This document shows, piece by piece, positions 36,337 to 51,160 of a DNA stretch of 64,000 nt. The stretch comes from Stropharia rugosoannulata (Eukaryota; Basidiomycota; Agaricomycetes; Agaricales; Strophariaceae). Location of the stretch: assembly GCA_028532985.1 (NCBI GenBank), contig JANCIK010000004.1:2418001-2482000 (forward strand), written 5' to 3'. Within the stretch, counting starts at the first letter, position 1. The number at the start of each line of letters is the position of its first letter. The position numbers and the translations under genes are program-made. Below the pieces are notes generated by a model that made no database searches, was not told where the DNA came from, and saw only the letters and a program-made list of their open reading frames with translations.

Positions 36337-37329
36337 ATGTCGCCCTTTCAGCCACGGCCCTTTCCCCCTCCTTCCCTGTCCGATGTCCCCCTCGACTATA
36401 TCACTGACCGCCTCCATAATATGGCACACGCCTTCTGGGATAAGCCAGAGACTGCCGATTGTACTATTAGTCCGTCTTTCTGCAATCTATACAGTCCATC
36501 CAGCTCATCGTCCTCGTCTAGTTGTACCATTTCCGCTTGCGCACGGTCTGCCGGAGCTGCCCATGCTCTCAGACATCTCCTCCATCGAGCCGGCCTTTTC
36601 GTTCGCCCCCAACTATGAAAGCGCCTCGGCCGGGAGACGCGCGACTCAGCCTCCCCTGAACGCCGTTCCCCGCATCTCGCTACCGGTGCGTAATTGCTGT
36701 CTTGGCACCGTCTCCGGCAGCCCGCTGACATCATAACACAGTTGCACACAGACTTCCTCTGCGCTCACTCGTCTTACCTTCGCGGCCTGTTCAGCGGCGC
36801 GCTCTCGCTCGATCTCATGTACTCCGCGACGCCGCCGACCTCGTCGGGCTCCAGCGTCCCAGCGGACCGTCTCCCGCGTTTGATGCCCTGCTCGCCTGAC
36901 CATCCGATCCTCTTCCTGCCCGTGCCCGATCCCACCTGCTTCCATCTCCTCGTGCATTGGATGTACTTCGGCGACCTGTCGCTCATCCAGCACTGCCTGC
37001 ACCGCGGCCTTATCCAGTGGGACGGCATCGCGCGCAACGTCGAGTACCTCGGCCTGAGCGCGCAGATCAAGATCTTCCTCGGCAACTGGTACCACGCGTG
37101 GCTTGACACGGAGCGTGAGGTCGAGAGCTGCGGGGACTCGGACACCGTCTTCGACGACGAATCCGAAGAGTCTGACTCGGACGCGGACATGGACGACGAC
37201 GGCTACTCAACGGCATCTGATCTGGACGAGTTCCCCGTTGTAGAGGGCAAGCACCCGTATCCTGTAGCTGTGCCAGACGCTTCTCCGCTCGCGCCGCTTC
37301 TCCCCATTGTTGATGTGCCCAGCGCTTAG
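36337..37329 (+). CDS. BTB/POZ-like domain protein, basidiomycete type
   Basis: Protein with a BTB-like fold found widely in Agaricomycetes; function unknown, possibly a protein-interaction or ubiquitin-ligase adaptor. Exon 1 starts MSPFQPRPFPPPSLSDVP and gives WDKPETADCTI. An intron of about 50 nt (GTCCGT donor, CGTCTAG acceptor near 36,520) restores the frame so that VPFPLAHGLPELPML follows; unspliced, the frame runs into a Ser repeat and a stop. A second intron precedes LHTDFLCAHSSYLRGLFSGA, the classical BTB helix where targets must sit above a core Asp/His, then LFLPVPDPTCFHLLVHWMYF and GIARNVEYLGLSAQIKIFL. The C-terminus is strongly acidic (a run of Asp, Glu and Ser near 37,140-37,200). 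Codon use is GC-rich like the F-box gene downstream. Confidence 0.75.
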
Positions 37330-38210
37330 TTTCTCCTCTTTTCCGCTGGGTGTCTTAAACTATTCGCTTTTTCCGCTTTCGCCCTTTCAGTGTGTCTTAG
37401 GACGATCCTCGCCCGCCGCTATCATTATTCGCCTCAACCCTCTCCTTGTTTGTTTAATATTGGGTTTCTACACTACACCACGTTCCTTTCGATCTTCCAG
37501 AGAACGCGCTTCTGCTTTGCCGCGGATCCACCGACCCGCGGGGGGGCGCACCTCGCCACCACCGTTCCTTGCTTCGCAACTTTCTTTCGCTGTGCCATTG
37601 CCCATTTTTTTATGTCCGCTGTGCTTCTTGACCCCACTGCGCTAGCGGGATTATTTGATGCCCGCTGCGCACCGGCGGTATTGTTACAACTCTAGCGATA
37701 GCAGTAAAACAATTAGTTTGTATAACCAGCTTCGAAATTCTTGCCTAGCTACGTCGCGATGGCTTCTGAGAACTATTGCCCGACTATTGCACAATCGCAA
37801 CTTGCTTTGATCAAGCTTTGCCCAACACGTTCTTGTTCAAGCGGAAGCAGTGAGAACATCCCACACGAATGTTACGGTTGGCAACGAGTTTATTGTCTTG
37901 GGTCGCGATACTAGAGCCCCGGCAGATGCCAACACATGTCCGCAGAGGGGGCTAGTTGGCACCAGGTGCCCTGGTTACAATTGTCGAGCATGGAGTGCGA
38001 AGAACAAAAGACAAAAAGCTGCAGATCAAGCCGGCGTTATCTTTATGTTGATTTACGCATGGGCACAATTGTCCTTGTTCCGTCCAATGCTGTGAGTTCC
38101 GGTGAATGCATCGGTGGTTTGAAAAGGAAATCACTATTGTTGGATGACATCCGCGACAGTTTATGTAGTATAGATGAAGTAGGTATTATTAGACCGGGAG
38201 ACGGAGATGA
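37330..38210. other. intergenic spacer
   Basis: Convergent region between the BTB-like gene and the kinase gene, partly T- and C-rich just after the BTB-like stop. Short overlapping frames show no protein character. No feature supported. Confidence 0.5.
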
Positions 38211-39745
38211 TCATTCGTCCTGTTTATATGGGAAACGGTCATCATATCGCAAGTGTATAGGTACTTGAGGAATATTAAGGTCCGGCGTATGGTGCTTGTT
38301 GGGCGGTAGCAGAGACATCCATCGATCTTCGGCTTCGATGGTTCTTTTCAATGGGAAGGGCGGCTGGATTGTTGATCAGCGTTAGCGAAAGATATACAAC
38401 TGGCCGCGACGTACCAAATATCGTCGCAGAGCCATTTTGTCCCAGTCAACGGGTGAAAACCAGTCATGAGCCTGTAGCATCCTAACGTCTGCGCCAGCGC
38501 GCTGCATAGGGTCTTTGAAGAGCAGGGCATCGACAAGATCCCGAAGAGTACTCCCTGTTTGAAAGTTTCCGTCCCAATTCACTGGCTTTCTTGCTCGCGC
38601 AAAGGTCTCTTCAGGAGTGGGTCCGATAAAGGGCTTCAATGATTTGATCAGAAAGAGGACGAAATATGTTAACGAGATAATATATACCAGTCTGCCAGTG
38701 ACCATCTCGTACAATATGACACCGCTCGACCACCAGTCAACCGCCAACGGGTGGCTCGATGGGTTATCATCCCTGGAGGGGTTGCACTCGGGCGCGGTAT
38801 ATTCACTGGCCCGTCCTTCTTTCCATTTCCAGTCTGCCTTCTTGTTAGACGCTGACAACGCGTCACCAAAATCCGTCAGGACCAGGTATCCGTCATCGCC
38901 GATCAATATGTTATCTGGGTTCAAGTCGCGATGCACGATCATGCACGACTCGAGAAACTCAAGAGCCATGACGATATTCGAATAATAAAAGCGCGCAGCG
39001 CCGACCTTCAGTCCTTCGGGATGCTTGTTGAGAAGCGTTCTGAGAGTTCCGCGCGGTATGTACTCGAGACCGAAGTAAACATTTTGTGTGTCATAGAATG
39101 TGTTGACTAGCCCGGCCACCCAGGGCGACCATGGCATATTCACAAGAGCAATATGCTCCGCGTTGAGGTTAGTAAAATGTGCCTTGATAAATGCGTCTCT
39201 GTTTGGGGGCTCGGGCCGTATTAAGAAATCAGTCGTCAAATATTTCAGGTCTTCCTCCGGGTCTTCATGCAAATAATTCAATGCTTCGGTGCGATACTGC
39301 GCACGTCGCTTGCACTTCAATGCGATATTGAAGTCAAAGTCAAACTTATAGTTGTAATGCCGTTTGACTCGGGCAAGGTAGGTGGTATCCTTTGCATGGG
39401 CTAAGAGGTGGCTTCAGCTATTAGCCACGATGGGTCTGGCAGTCGAATTGTGTTAACCCACCTAAAGTGAGCAAATAGGTGAGGTCGGCCAGCTTCAAGC
39501 GCGCAGGACGTGGGTCCCCTGGACGGTCATCAAAATCCCTTTTATACTAAAGATCTAGTTCAGCGAAGATGCGCACTGAAGAGAGTGTCACACACCCCGC
39601 TTCGAATATCATTGCGCGTATACAATGCCATAAATGGATCTCCAAGATTCCATTCTTGATAGCATCGAAGGGAATACGAGCCTTTATAAGGAGTACGAGC
39701 ACTTTGGGCTTTGGTTTTCGGGGCTGGTCCACGAACAGGAGGCAT
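38211..39745 (-). CDS. AGC-type protein kinase homologue with degenerate ATP-site motifs
   Basis: Kinase-fold protein with AGC-like layout. Five exons join on the minus strand from an ATG at 39745 (MPPVRGPAPKTK). LKLADLTYLLTL is followed, across an intron, by AHAKDTTYLARVK, where a Gly-rich loop (GxGxxG) is expected but no glycine is found. The VAIK-type Lys is present in IALKCKRRAQ. The catalytic loop reads HRDLNPDN: the Asp is kept, but the usual Lys is Asn. DFG (LTDFGDA) and APE (EYTAPE) are intact, as are WWSSGVILYEMVTGRL and, after an intron, PFIGPTPEETFARARKPVNW. The tail has AHDWFSPVDWDKMALRRYL and, in the last exon, PPFPLKRTIEAEDRW, like the AGC C-terminal extension. Reading past the last intron would stop about 50 codons early. 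Weak or absent catalysis is an inference. Confidence 0.78.
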
Positions 39746-40575
39746 GGCGGTAGGCTTGTTGTTATCAGGAGGGTGAGGTGAGGTGGCGGTCGACAGCAAC
39801 GCGTGTTTATAACTACATCCATTCTTTATACCTCTATAAGGGAATGGAGGTACGTGAACCATGGTGCCACTCCGAGCTTGACCAGTGGCCCACATCAATT
39901 TCAAGCGCACGCAATTGTCATTGTTCTCCCAATGCTCGCTGAAATCAGGCCCTTTGAATCCTTGTATTTGTTGAAGTGTTGTCAATTTAATTTATCATTC
40001 TCGCTTCTGTTAAGATGATTTATCTGAGCAGGCAATAGAGTAGATCCAAGTTCCACATCGTCACGTCTAGTGCCGCCCTCTGGAGTCTGAATCTACAATG
40101 TTACTAGTATATCGACGGCCTGTAAAACGGGTAGGTCGTCAGCGCTCATAACGGCGCTAGCAGGGTGCTCCTACTAGCAGTGATTTTCTCCCAAGATCGT
40201 TGTTTCAAGTGATATATGGCGGGCAGTAAGTAGAGGTAAGTAGTGGTGGTAAGTTGTGGCTGTTTGGCTCAGTGTTACTGGCCGAGCTGCCAAGTGGTCA
40301 TTACGTAAAAACCTACTCTTGACAGTCACGGCCGTTCACAGACTGTAATGCAGCACAAATGCAGCAGCGAGACTGAATTCTTGTAGATTCAATAAAACAA
40401 GGGTACGTGTAGGAATATAGGAGTATACAGGTACGTTGTACTAGTTCCATCGAGTACGACTGGCGCTGTTGAAATCTAAATTGGCTTTTCAAAGTTGCCT
40501 TTTAGAACTATTTAAGAGACCGAAATATGCAACCATGCTTGATCCAATATACAGTCTCTTTTTCTTAACTACTTA
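39746..40575. other. divergent intergenic region
   Basis: Shared upstream region of the kinase-like gene and the inositol-phosphate kinase gene. The minus frame can extend upstream of 39745 to 39985 but that part looks non-coding. No other feature seen. Confidence 0.45.
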
Positions 40576-42042
40576 ATGGTGAATATCCTCGAAACGACCC
40601 CACAAGACTGGAAATATGTGTCTGAAGGCGGAGCAACTATCGTGTTTTCCTACATCGGACCACAGCACCCGGACCTTGACGGGAAAGTTTTACGGTTGAG
40701 AAAGTCCTCTACACCAGACCCTGGATTACCCAGGAATGACCACGATACAAACGAATGCAACACGGCCCTTGACCACGATTGTGAAGACCCCATCATCGAA
40801 TACCAGACGAAGTGTATGCAAAAGCTAATACCGCCCGAACATCTTCCCCATTTGCAGAGTGTCGTAGTGAATCGATCATGGCTCGAAACTTTTTCCAACC
40901 ACCACGATCTTACTCGTCCAGGAGATAGAAGGCAGAAAGACGGAGTAGATCTTGGAAAACGCCGGGCTGTTCTAGCAACAGATCTTGTGGGTGGTCATTG
41001 GCTCGCCGTTGAAATAAAGGTAAGTCTATTAGAAGCATGGCGCAAACATGCTCACCCCAAATTTTGGTTGTATGCATATAGCCAAAATGGGGATTTCTAC
41101 CGTTGCCGACTTATCTCTCAGAAGAAACGAAGGATGTAAAGCTAAAAACATGCAGGTTCTGTATGCATTCGCATCTCAGAGCTCAGCGGAAAGGCCAGGA
41201 ACTTACGGATTACTGCCCACTTGATCTGTACTCTGGTCAAGAAAGCCGGGTTCGCAAGGCAATTCTCGGCTTATGGGATGCATGGGTTGCGAGCAACGCG
41301 ACGATCAATAACCTCAAGATCTTTGCTGGGGGAAAGTTCCTTACCCCTTCTGAAGTTTGTACTTAGTTCACAGTGACATATCCTTCTCTGACTGTTGTTT
41401 GTTTATCAGTGTCATTTAATGCTTGCGGAATTCCAAACCGCCGGCATGGAAAGCAACAACATTCGAGATGCCTTCGCTTCTGCCCTAATTCAGCCATTGT
41501 TGCAAACACCTATTCTTCGCATTCTATCAGACCTACAGCGCAATTTCGACCCTTTGGATATTGAGGGTCTGTCCAAGTTATGGAAGCTCACAGAATCGGC
41601 TATCGCCAAGCAAGACTCGCAAGGCTCCGAGACGGTTGCATCACCGACGAGTTTGGGCGGCAAGTCCCCGTACTTCTCACTCACAGAACCTACTATATCA
41701 GACTGGACAACGTTCCTTGACGTATATTCTTCTGCTGAAAGACCGGACTTGGACTTCACCCCATCATTTGAGAACCTGCATCACCGTCTGCTTGCTTACC
41801 TGTTGTCTGCGACATTCAAGGACTGCTCCGTTATAGTGAAACTAGATTATCTTGGGCTGTCTACTTCATCTGCTGCAACTGCATCTCCAGATTCTGTTAC
41901 AGTTATCGATTTGGACCCGAAAAGTCTGAGCAAACTATCAGATTGGGAAAAGCTGGACGGAGAGATTGCGCGGACCTATGTATCATTCCAGAAGAAAGTC
42001 TGCATAGATACTTGGAAGAGGTCAGACTCGATCTCTTGCTAA
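40576..42042 (+). CDS. IPK1: inositol-pentakisphosphate 2-kinase
   Basis: Makes phytate: adds the 2-phosphate to inositol pentakisphosphate, giving InsP6, which in yeast supports mRNA export. N-terminal lobe: WKYVSEGGATIVFSYIG and GKVLRLRK carry the nucleotide-binding strand. The central part has CMQKLIPPEHLPHL, then VLATDLVGGHWLAVEIK and, after an intron, PKWGFLPL, the family's EIKPKxGFLP motif. Zn-site-like residues appear in CRFCMHSHLR and DYCPLDLYSG. The last exon gives MLAEFQTAG, DCSVIVKLD and TVIDLDPKSLSKLSDWEKLD, the late Asp-rich motif. Three exons only, fewer than most genes here. The motif order is that of IPK1; length about 450 residues fits. Confidence 0.88.
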
Positions 42043-42525
42043 TTATGCATCGAATCGTTTTCTCTCTGATTTCCTTGCGGCGTTCTTGAGGTCTATCAAT
42101 AAAGGTTGGGAGTGGCGCAAGTTCTAGCCGGTAAAACTGACTTTACATAGTGACGATCTCATGTATGGTATGTATGTACTTAGGCGTTCAAGACTGGCAA
42201 TATTGCGTACATTTTATGATGTAAATACGCATTTTTAAAAGAGCTATGCATATTTTTAGTACGTAGTGTATGTTCTCGTCATACGCTGTCATAAGTTCAC
42301 CGAACTTCATTTAGAGTTTCACGTGTTTGGTCAGTAGCAATGTTGAGAACGCAGCCATTCATCCGGAACAGCGCCAAGGTCCGTTGACCCCACCGTTTAA
42401 TTACCCCGCGTTCTGCTCCTATCCACATTGATATCCGTACAAGATCCCCTAGTTGAGCCTGTTTTGCGTTCTGCGACTTGCTTATTTGCTCTACATCATC
42501 TATCTACACCACAACCCTGTCTACA
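42043..42525. other. intergenic spacer
   Basis: AT-rich spacer downstream of the inositol-phosphate kinase and upstream of isovaleryl-CoA dehydrogenase. No supported feature. Confidence 0.5.
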
Positions 42526-44280
42526 ATGGCATCGACCATAGCTTCTAGAATCACACAAGCCGGCGGACGACTTGCACGGCCTTCACTTAAATTTACACGA
42601 CTAGCTTTAGCAACAGGGCTGAAGCAACAGATACGCAATGCTTCGTTTTATAATTCCGACATCGCAGGGCTTAGTGAAGACGAGGCAGAGGTACGTATGC
42701 CGCCGGTTCTGCATCTTAAACAACTAGACGTGTAACAGTTGACGCGTTCCCGCTACTTAGTTTCGAAACGCGGTGACGGAGTTTGCACAGAAAGAAGTCG
42801 CTCCGAGAGCTGAAGAAGTGGATAAAACGAATACATTCCCTAAGGTAAGTATTGTGCTTAATGGTCAAAGGTATCTATATATCGTCAATGCTTGGCTTAG
42901 GAGCTCTGGGAGAAGTTTGGGGATATGGGTCTCCTCGGGATCACTGTAGATCCCAAATACGGAGGCCTATCTTTGGGCTACTTGCAGCATACGCTTGCGA
43001 TGGAGGCTCTGTCAACCGCCTCCGGATCAGTTGCGCTTTCCTACGGCGCACACTCCAATCTGTGTGTCAATCAAATACACCGCCATGGCACAGAAGCTCA
43101 GAAAGAAAAGTATTTGCCGGATCTTGTTGCAGGAAAGAAAGTGGGCAGCTTGGCTATGAGCGAAGCGGGTAGTGGCAGCGACGTGGTGAGCATGCGTCTC
43201 AAGGCAGAAAAGATTGAAGGAGGCTGGGTGCTAAATGGGACGAAATTTTGGTACAAAGTATATTATTCTCTGAAACACAGAAGACTTACGGTCTACGTAA
43301 TAATACAGGATCACGAATGGACCCGTCGCTTCGACGCTAGTGGTCTATGCAAAAACAGACCCGGAAAAAGGCTCGAAGGGTATTACAGCCTTCATTGTGG
43401 AACGCGGATTTGAGGGATTCTCAACGAGCCCCAAGCTTGATAAGTTTGGGATGAGAGGAAGTGACACTTGTGAATTGGTATTTGAGAACTGCAGAATACC
43501 CGACGGTAAGATTGTCTGCACTATGAAATTAATTTTATGCTGATCTGAAACTGTAGAGAACGTCTTAGGTCCCGTCAACAAAGGTGCCGGGGTGCTTATG
43601 TCGGGTTTGGACTTGGAACGGATCGTGTTGAGTGGAGGCCCTCTTGGGTAAGAGTGACGCGCTTCCCTCGTGTTATTTTCCTGACGTATGTACAGATTGA
43701 TGCAAGCTGCCTTCGACTACGCCGTCGAATATGTACACGAGCGCAAACAATTCGGACAGCAAATCGGCACCTTCCAACTTATGCAAGGTGAGTATACCAG
43801 ATGTGTACCAAATAGCATCTCATCTTACATTTATTACCTTTAGCCAAAATAGCGGACATGTATACTAAGCTGAACGCTAGTAGATCTTATGTTTACGCTG
43901 TTGCCAGAGCTTGCGACCGTGGTAAGATCAGTCGAAAGGTAAATTGCGACTCGCAGAAGCACAATTCTGTTCTAAAGCCTAGGATTTCCTGACCTTTATT
44001 TCTACTTTACATATAGGATTGCGCTGGAGCTATTTTGTATTCAACCGAGAAAGCCGTCGAAGTCGCATTAGAAGGCATGCAATGTCTGGGGGGCAATGGC
44101 TACATCAATGGTGAGTGGCCACTGTACCTTGACTATACCATTGTTGAGAAAGGGTAAAATGTAGACTATCCAATGGGACGCATAGTACGTGACTCACGAT
44201 TGTATACCGTAGGGGCTGGGACACAGGAAATAAGGCGTATGCTCATCGGGAGAGAGATAAACCAAGAGTTCAATGATTAA
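42526..44280 (+). CDS. IVD: isovaleryl-CoA dehydrogenase, mitochondrial
   Basis: FAD flavoprotein that oxidises isovaleryl-CoA to 3-methylcrotonyl-CoA in leucine breakdown, passing electrons to ETF in the mitochondrial matrix. The N-terminus is basic and Ser/Ala-rich with no early acidic residue ([20 protein letters not shown]), a likely mitochondrial presequence. Motifs in order: [82 protein letters not shown]. The catalytic Glu is in [17 protein letters not shown], as in IVD rather than in medium-chain enzymes, where it lies later. The C-terminal FAD/adenine part has [29 protein letters not shown] and [16 protein letters not shown]. Nine or ten exons with 50-70-nt introns. Very close to the expected length (about 425 residues). 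Confidence 0.93.
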
Positions 44281-44725
44281 GCGCCGTAAAAATAGCACAC
44301 CATCAACTGGGGTCACACAACTTGGCTTGCTGCGCTCCAGATTCTGTATCCATTGTACTTAAAGAACATCTAACACGCAATTTGGAATCTTGCTTCATAC
44401 TATATACTTAGTACAGCGGTCTCCACAGGTCGGATAAGTGCCGCGGAGTGTTAAAAGTATTCTGGATTGGGTAGGGATAAGACTGTACCGGGCGCTACCT
44501 GGACATGTCCAAAAGAGTGCAACGGAGCCTTCTCTCGATCTCTGAATTAAATCTGGGGTGCCAGCTATGCGTCATGTTTACTAGAAAAAAATTCAAGGCT
44601 CGCAGCTTCAGCCAAGAATATCTGACTAGGTGGTCTTTCAGCCACCACTGACTGAATTCCTGTCAGCCTCCTTTTTTCTTTCACCTCCTCTCTCTCCACC
44701 CTTGCACCTCTCCATCCTTCCGGAC
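44281..44725. other. intergenic spacer with pyrimidine-rich leader
   Basis: Spacer ahead of the Zn2Cys6 gene. The last 60 bp (about 44,665-44,720) are C/T-rich, as common just upstream of fungal start codons. No other feature seen. Confidence 0.5.
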
Positions 44726-46604
44726 ATGGGTACCCAGGGGTCGAATGGAACCGACTACAGACTAGCAGGCTTCGCGGTGCCCAGGCCAAGCAACCGTCGC
44801 ACCAACAGCGACCCGCCGCCCAACCTCTCCAAAACCGTTCTGGTCGCAAAAGACGCACGAGAAGGCAGCACCAGCCCGCATGCTCTCAGCGACGAAGGAT
44901 CGACATCTCCGGGGCCTTCTGCAGGCGACTCGGGCACTGAGGGCAATCTGGAAAATTCTCCGTTGGCAGTTGTCGAGCAGGCGAGCGCCAAATCCCCGCC
45001 GTCGATGCGGCAGCGGACCGCACAGGCCTGCGACAAATGCAGAGAGCGAAAGACAAAGGTGCGCCTCCGACCACAGCGCTCTGGTTAGGCGGCTATGTTC
45101 TGACGGTAGATGATGCGCACAGTGCTCCGGCCACCGCCCCGTGTGCGTGCGCTGCACGAACCGCGGGCTCATATGCGAGTACTCGGTGCGCGAGTCGCGT
45201 GTGCGCTCGGTCGTGAAGACCAGGCCCGTGCCGCCGTTCCAGGTGAACTTTCCAGGCGCGGGAGGCACGGGCAGCGGGAGGCCAACTCCCGCGTATCACT
45301 CGCGCCTGGGGGGAGCGCAGACAAATGCGTTCGAGCGCACGCCCACGCATGCGCCTGCGCCTGTGACGGGGCGGTACGACTCGCTTCTCCCTGCTGCGCC
45401 TCTGCTTTCCCCGCCCCTGCCGCCGTACAAGCCGCCCGCGGTTGCTGTGCCCAGTAGCACGAGCATGCACTCGCTCGCGCAAGTCGGCCGTGGGCTGATC
45501 ATCCCCCGGCGCGAGCTCGATGCGGGTCAGTGGGACCTGTCTCCATCGCCGTCGCAGTCCCGCTCGCAGGCATCGATGAACAGCAGTTTCGAGGTATCGC
45601 GGGCCCCGCCGTTCAATACAGACAACTCGCCGTACACTTCCCACTCGCAGGCGCGGGACCAGGAGTCCACCACATATACCTACAATTACATAGGACGCTA
45701 CGTGACGCCCGAGCACCTAGCTCACCCTGCTGTCAGTGCGTCCGGAAGTGGTGGTATGTACGACGACATGCTGCCCACGGACGCATCTGCCGGGGACGGT
45801 CTTGGACCCGGCGACCTCTCGTACCAGCATTTCGTAACGCAAGTCACCGACCTGCTCTCCATCCCGGACGCGCTACTGACGTTGTTTCATAGCGATACTA
45901 CCTCTAGACCGCTGCTCGATTCATCGCAGCACCCGCAACACCAAAGTCAGCATCAGCAAGAGCACCAGCCGCAAACCAGCGGAGATAGAGCGACACAGGG
46001 TGGGAGCGGGGTGCCATCGCAGTACCCGCAGGATGTGGGCCTATCGGATATGGGCCACTACGCGACTGCGGGAACTACTACAAAGGACGGCGCGGCGCCG
46101 GGTTTCCGCGGCGCATCTCTGCGCTACGATAATACCTCGAGCTTCGCTTCTTGGGATACGAGCGCAACTGCAACACAAGCAGATTTTGGCGTAGAATTTT
46201 CAGGCGTATACGAAGCATACACCGCGGAGAAACAGCAACACCAGGCGCAGGAGATGCTGACGCATACGCTGCGTGGATACGGGGAGATAAGTTCCCGGCA
46301 GCAGCATCATCATCCTCCCCAGGCACGACCTCCACTACCGCAATCACATTCGCAAGACGAACTCGATCTGATGTGCTCCACGCCGGGGATAGTGATAAGC
46401 ACGGGCGCCTATGGCGTGCACAGCCCCCATCAACAACATGTGGGCGCTTATCCCGCTATGGACGATGGGCTGCAGCATCCAGGGATGTTTGTGCCGTCAA
46501 ACGGGGATTGCAGCGGGCTAAATGCACACTACGACGCACTGCGGGTGCCTATCCCAGTGCCCGATCCCGGGTCGCGCTATGACGAGTTCAATTTCTTCAA
46601 GTGA
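44726..46604 (+). CDS. Zn2Cys6 fungal transcription factor
   Basis: DNA-binding regulator with a binuclear zinc cluster. Two exons: exon 1 ends in CDKCRERKTK and exon 2 opens with CSGHRPVCVRC and ends the cluster with TNRGLICEY. The Cys spacing is C-x2-C-x6-C-x6-C-x2-C-x6-C, the canonical Gal4-type cluster, so it can only form after splicing. About 100 Ser/Pro-rich residues precede the cluster and a basic stretch (RESRVRSVVKTRP) follows. The remaining 400 residues are low-complexity, with Gln/His-rich segments near 45,930-45,970 and 46,290-46,350, and no fungal_trans middle domain is seen. Codon use is GC-rich. Target genes are unknown. Confidence 0.83.
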
Positions 46605-47114
46605 GGCTCATGCGCGCCGCAGCACAGGACTGCTGACACTTCTATATCTTCTCTATCGATTATGTGTTGGGTTCTGGATTTATCTTTTTTATGGGATTAA
46701 TGACCTCGGTCTGGGTGTATGTAGTCGAACGTCGAGGCGTTTTCGTTTAGCTAGTGTTTATTTGTTTTCTTGAATTGTATTCGACAGCCGCATGTCGTGG
46801 AAATTAGTCTAGTACACCCTCTAATGTAGAGTACATCTACGATTAACTAGTACATATATATCCTTCTTGGGCCTATTGTCAGCGATGCATGTGTGTATGT
46901 ACATACCATTGGACATAAATTGCAACTGTAAAGACTGAGCTTTGTCGTGGAGTAGGGAAGCAAACGAACAATCTTCGGTCTGTTTTTAATAAAAAAACAA
47001 GTTGTGGCATTCACCGCTACAGAAATACAGGTAGAAATACAGGAAAGTACATCAATCCTAAGGATACAACAAACTGGTAATACAATGATAAATATAGATA
47101 ATAGGTAGGAGGAA
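46605..47114. other. convergent intergenic region
   Basis: AT-rich 3' flanks of the Zn2Cys6 and F-box genes. The sharp fall in GC from both genes into this spacer supports the gene ends chosen. No feature seen. Confidence 0.5.
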
Positions 47115-50375
<3,261 letters not shown>

Positions 50376-50630
50376 AGGGTTACTTATACTTAATCATACA
50401 CACCTAGAGTATATCCTGCCTTTTTAAAACCAAAATTTGCATTGTTGTTGGTGGCTTCCAAGCTGTGATCACAACTTGTGATGAATTCTTAAGTAGATGC
50501 TAAGATGAGCTACTGACGAAATTTTGGTCGACTCTCTAATCTCTACTCGTTCAATTTTGCAAGTGTATTTTATTAAATTTGAGATAATGGTATTTTGCGC
50601 CAGAAGCACCTAGCATAAACTGACATATAT

Positions 50631-50712
50631 GGCGCTATAGCTAAGTGGTTACAGCGACAGATTAGAAATCTGTTCCTCTTTGAGGGCGCAGGTTCGAATC
50701 CTGCTGGCGTCG
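50631..50712 (+). tRNA. tRNA-Ser (anticodon AGA), left copy
   Basis: Complete 82-nt cloverleaf of serine type, no intron. The acceptor stem pairs GGCGCTA with TGGCGTC (with two G-T pairs), followed by discriminator G. The anticodon stem ACAGA/TCTGT encloses loop TTAGAAA, so the anticodon is AGA (reads UCU). A long variable arm (CCTC-TTT-GAGG) is present, as required for class II tRNA-Ser. The T arm is GCAGG-TTCGAAT-CCTGC, which also serves as the B box. No T run of four or more follows until the T8 at 50762, beyond a hairpin. This copy is exactly identical to the one on the minus strand at 52201-52282. Confidence 0.95.
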
Positions 50713-50715
50713 GCC

Positions 50716-50757
50716 CGCACATGTACTGTAGGAAATCGGTTCTACAGTACATGTGCG
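50716..50757 (+). ncRNA. tRNA-linked hairpin (left copy)
   Basis: A palindrome only three bases after the tRNA discriminator. GCACATGTACTGTAG (50717-50731) pairs perfectly with CTACAGTACATGTGC (50742-50756); C50716-G50757 extends it outside, and a G-U and an A-U pair inside, leaving a six-base loop AATCGG. That makes an 18-bp stem in 42 nt. Because no Pol III terminator lies between, it should be transcribed with the tRNA. An RNA product is inferred, not shown. Confidence 0.6.
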
Positions 50758-50761
50758 TACA

Positions 50762-50769
50762 TTTTTTTT
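50762..50769 (+). terminator. Pol III terminator, T8 run
   Basis: Eight consecutive T on the + strand, the first run of four or more T downstream of the left tRNA. It lies 50 nt after the tRNA end and 5 nt after the hairpin. Confidence 0.7.
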
Positions 50770-51160
50770 CTTCTACATTTGCAATTTCTAAGATACATAG
50801 TACAGTTTACAATCGTCACTTGTTACATAATCAGTCATTGATACAAACTTGCAATTCCGGCTTTGATTCTGCATGTTTTCCCCCCGGATTTTTTGCATTC
50901 GGTAGTAAATAAAAGTAGCTACACAGCAGTATAAAATTTACAGCTATAATATGTCTGTATAGTATTTAATTTCGCTAGAACAGTGTGGCCAATGTCTAAA
51001 TTTAGGTGGTTCCAAAAAAGTATGCACCTTGGTACTCGGATTAACTGCCTGTATACACCTAAAATCAGCTTCTGTCTACTTTGAGAGACACTATGTTTGA
51101 AACAAAGTTATTTCAATCATTTATATCAGTTGTAGAATAACCAAAACTCACCTGATACAT

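Larger units (their letters stand above)
50631..50802. repeat. left arm of perfect 172-bp inverted repeat
   Basis: Read against the reverse complement of 52111-52282, all 172 bases that I compared agree, including the tRNA, the hairpin and a run of eight T. Identity starts exactly at the first base of the tRNA and stops after CATAGTA at 50802. Upstream flanks share only ATAAAC at similar distance from the tRNA. I see no clear target-site duplication. Confidence 0.93.

Noticed and set aside
45093..45716. 207-codon minus-strand frame opposite the Zn2Cys6 gene
   Set aside because: Arg-rich shadow of the GC-rich coding strand; the zinc cluster on the + strand is certain.
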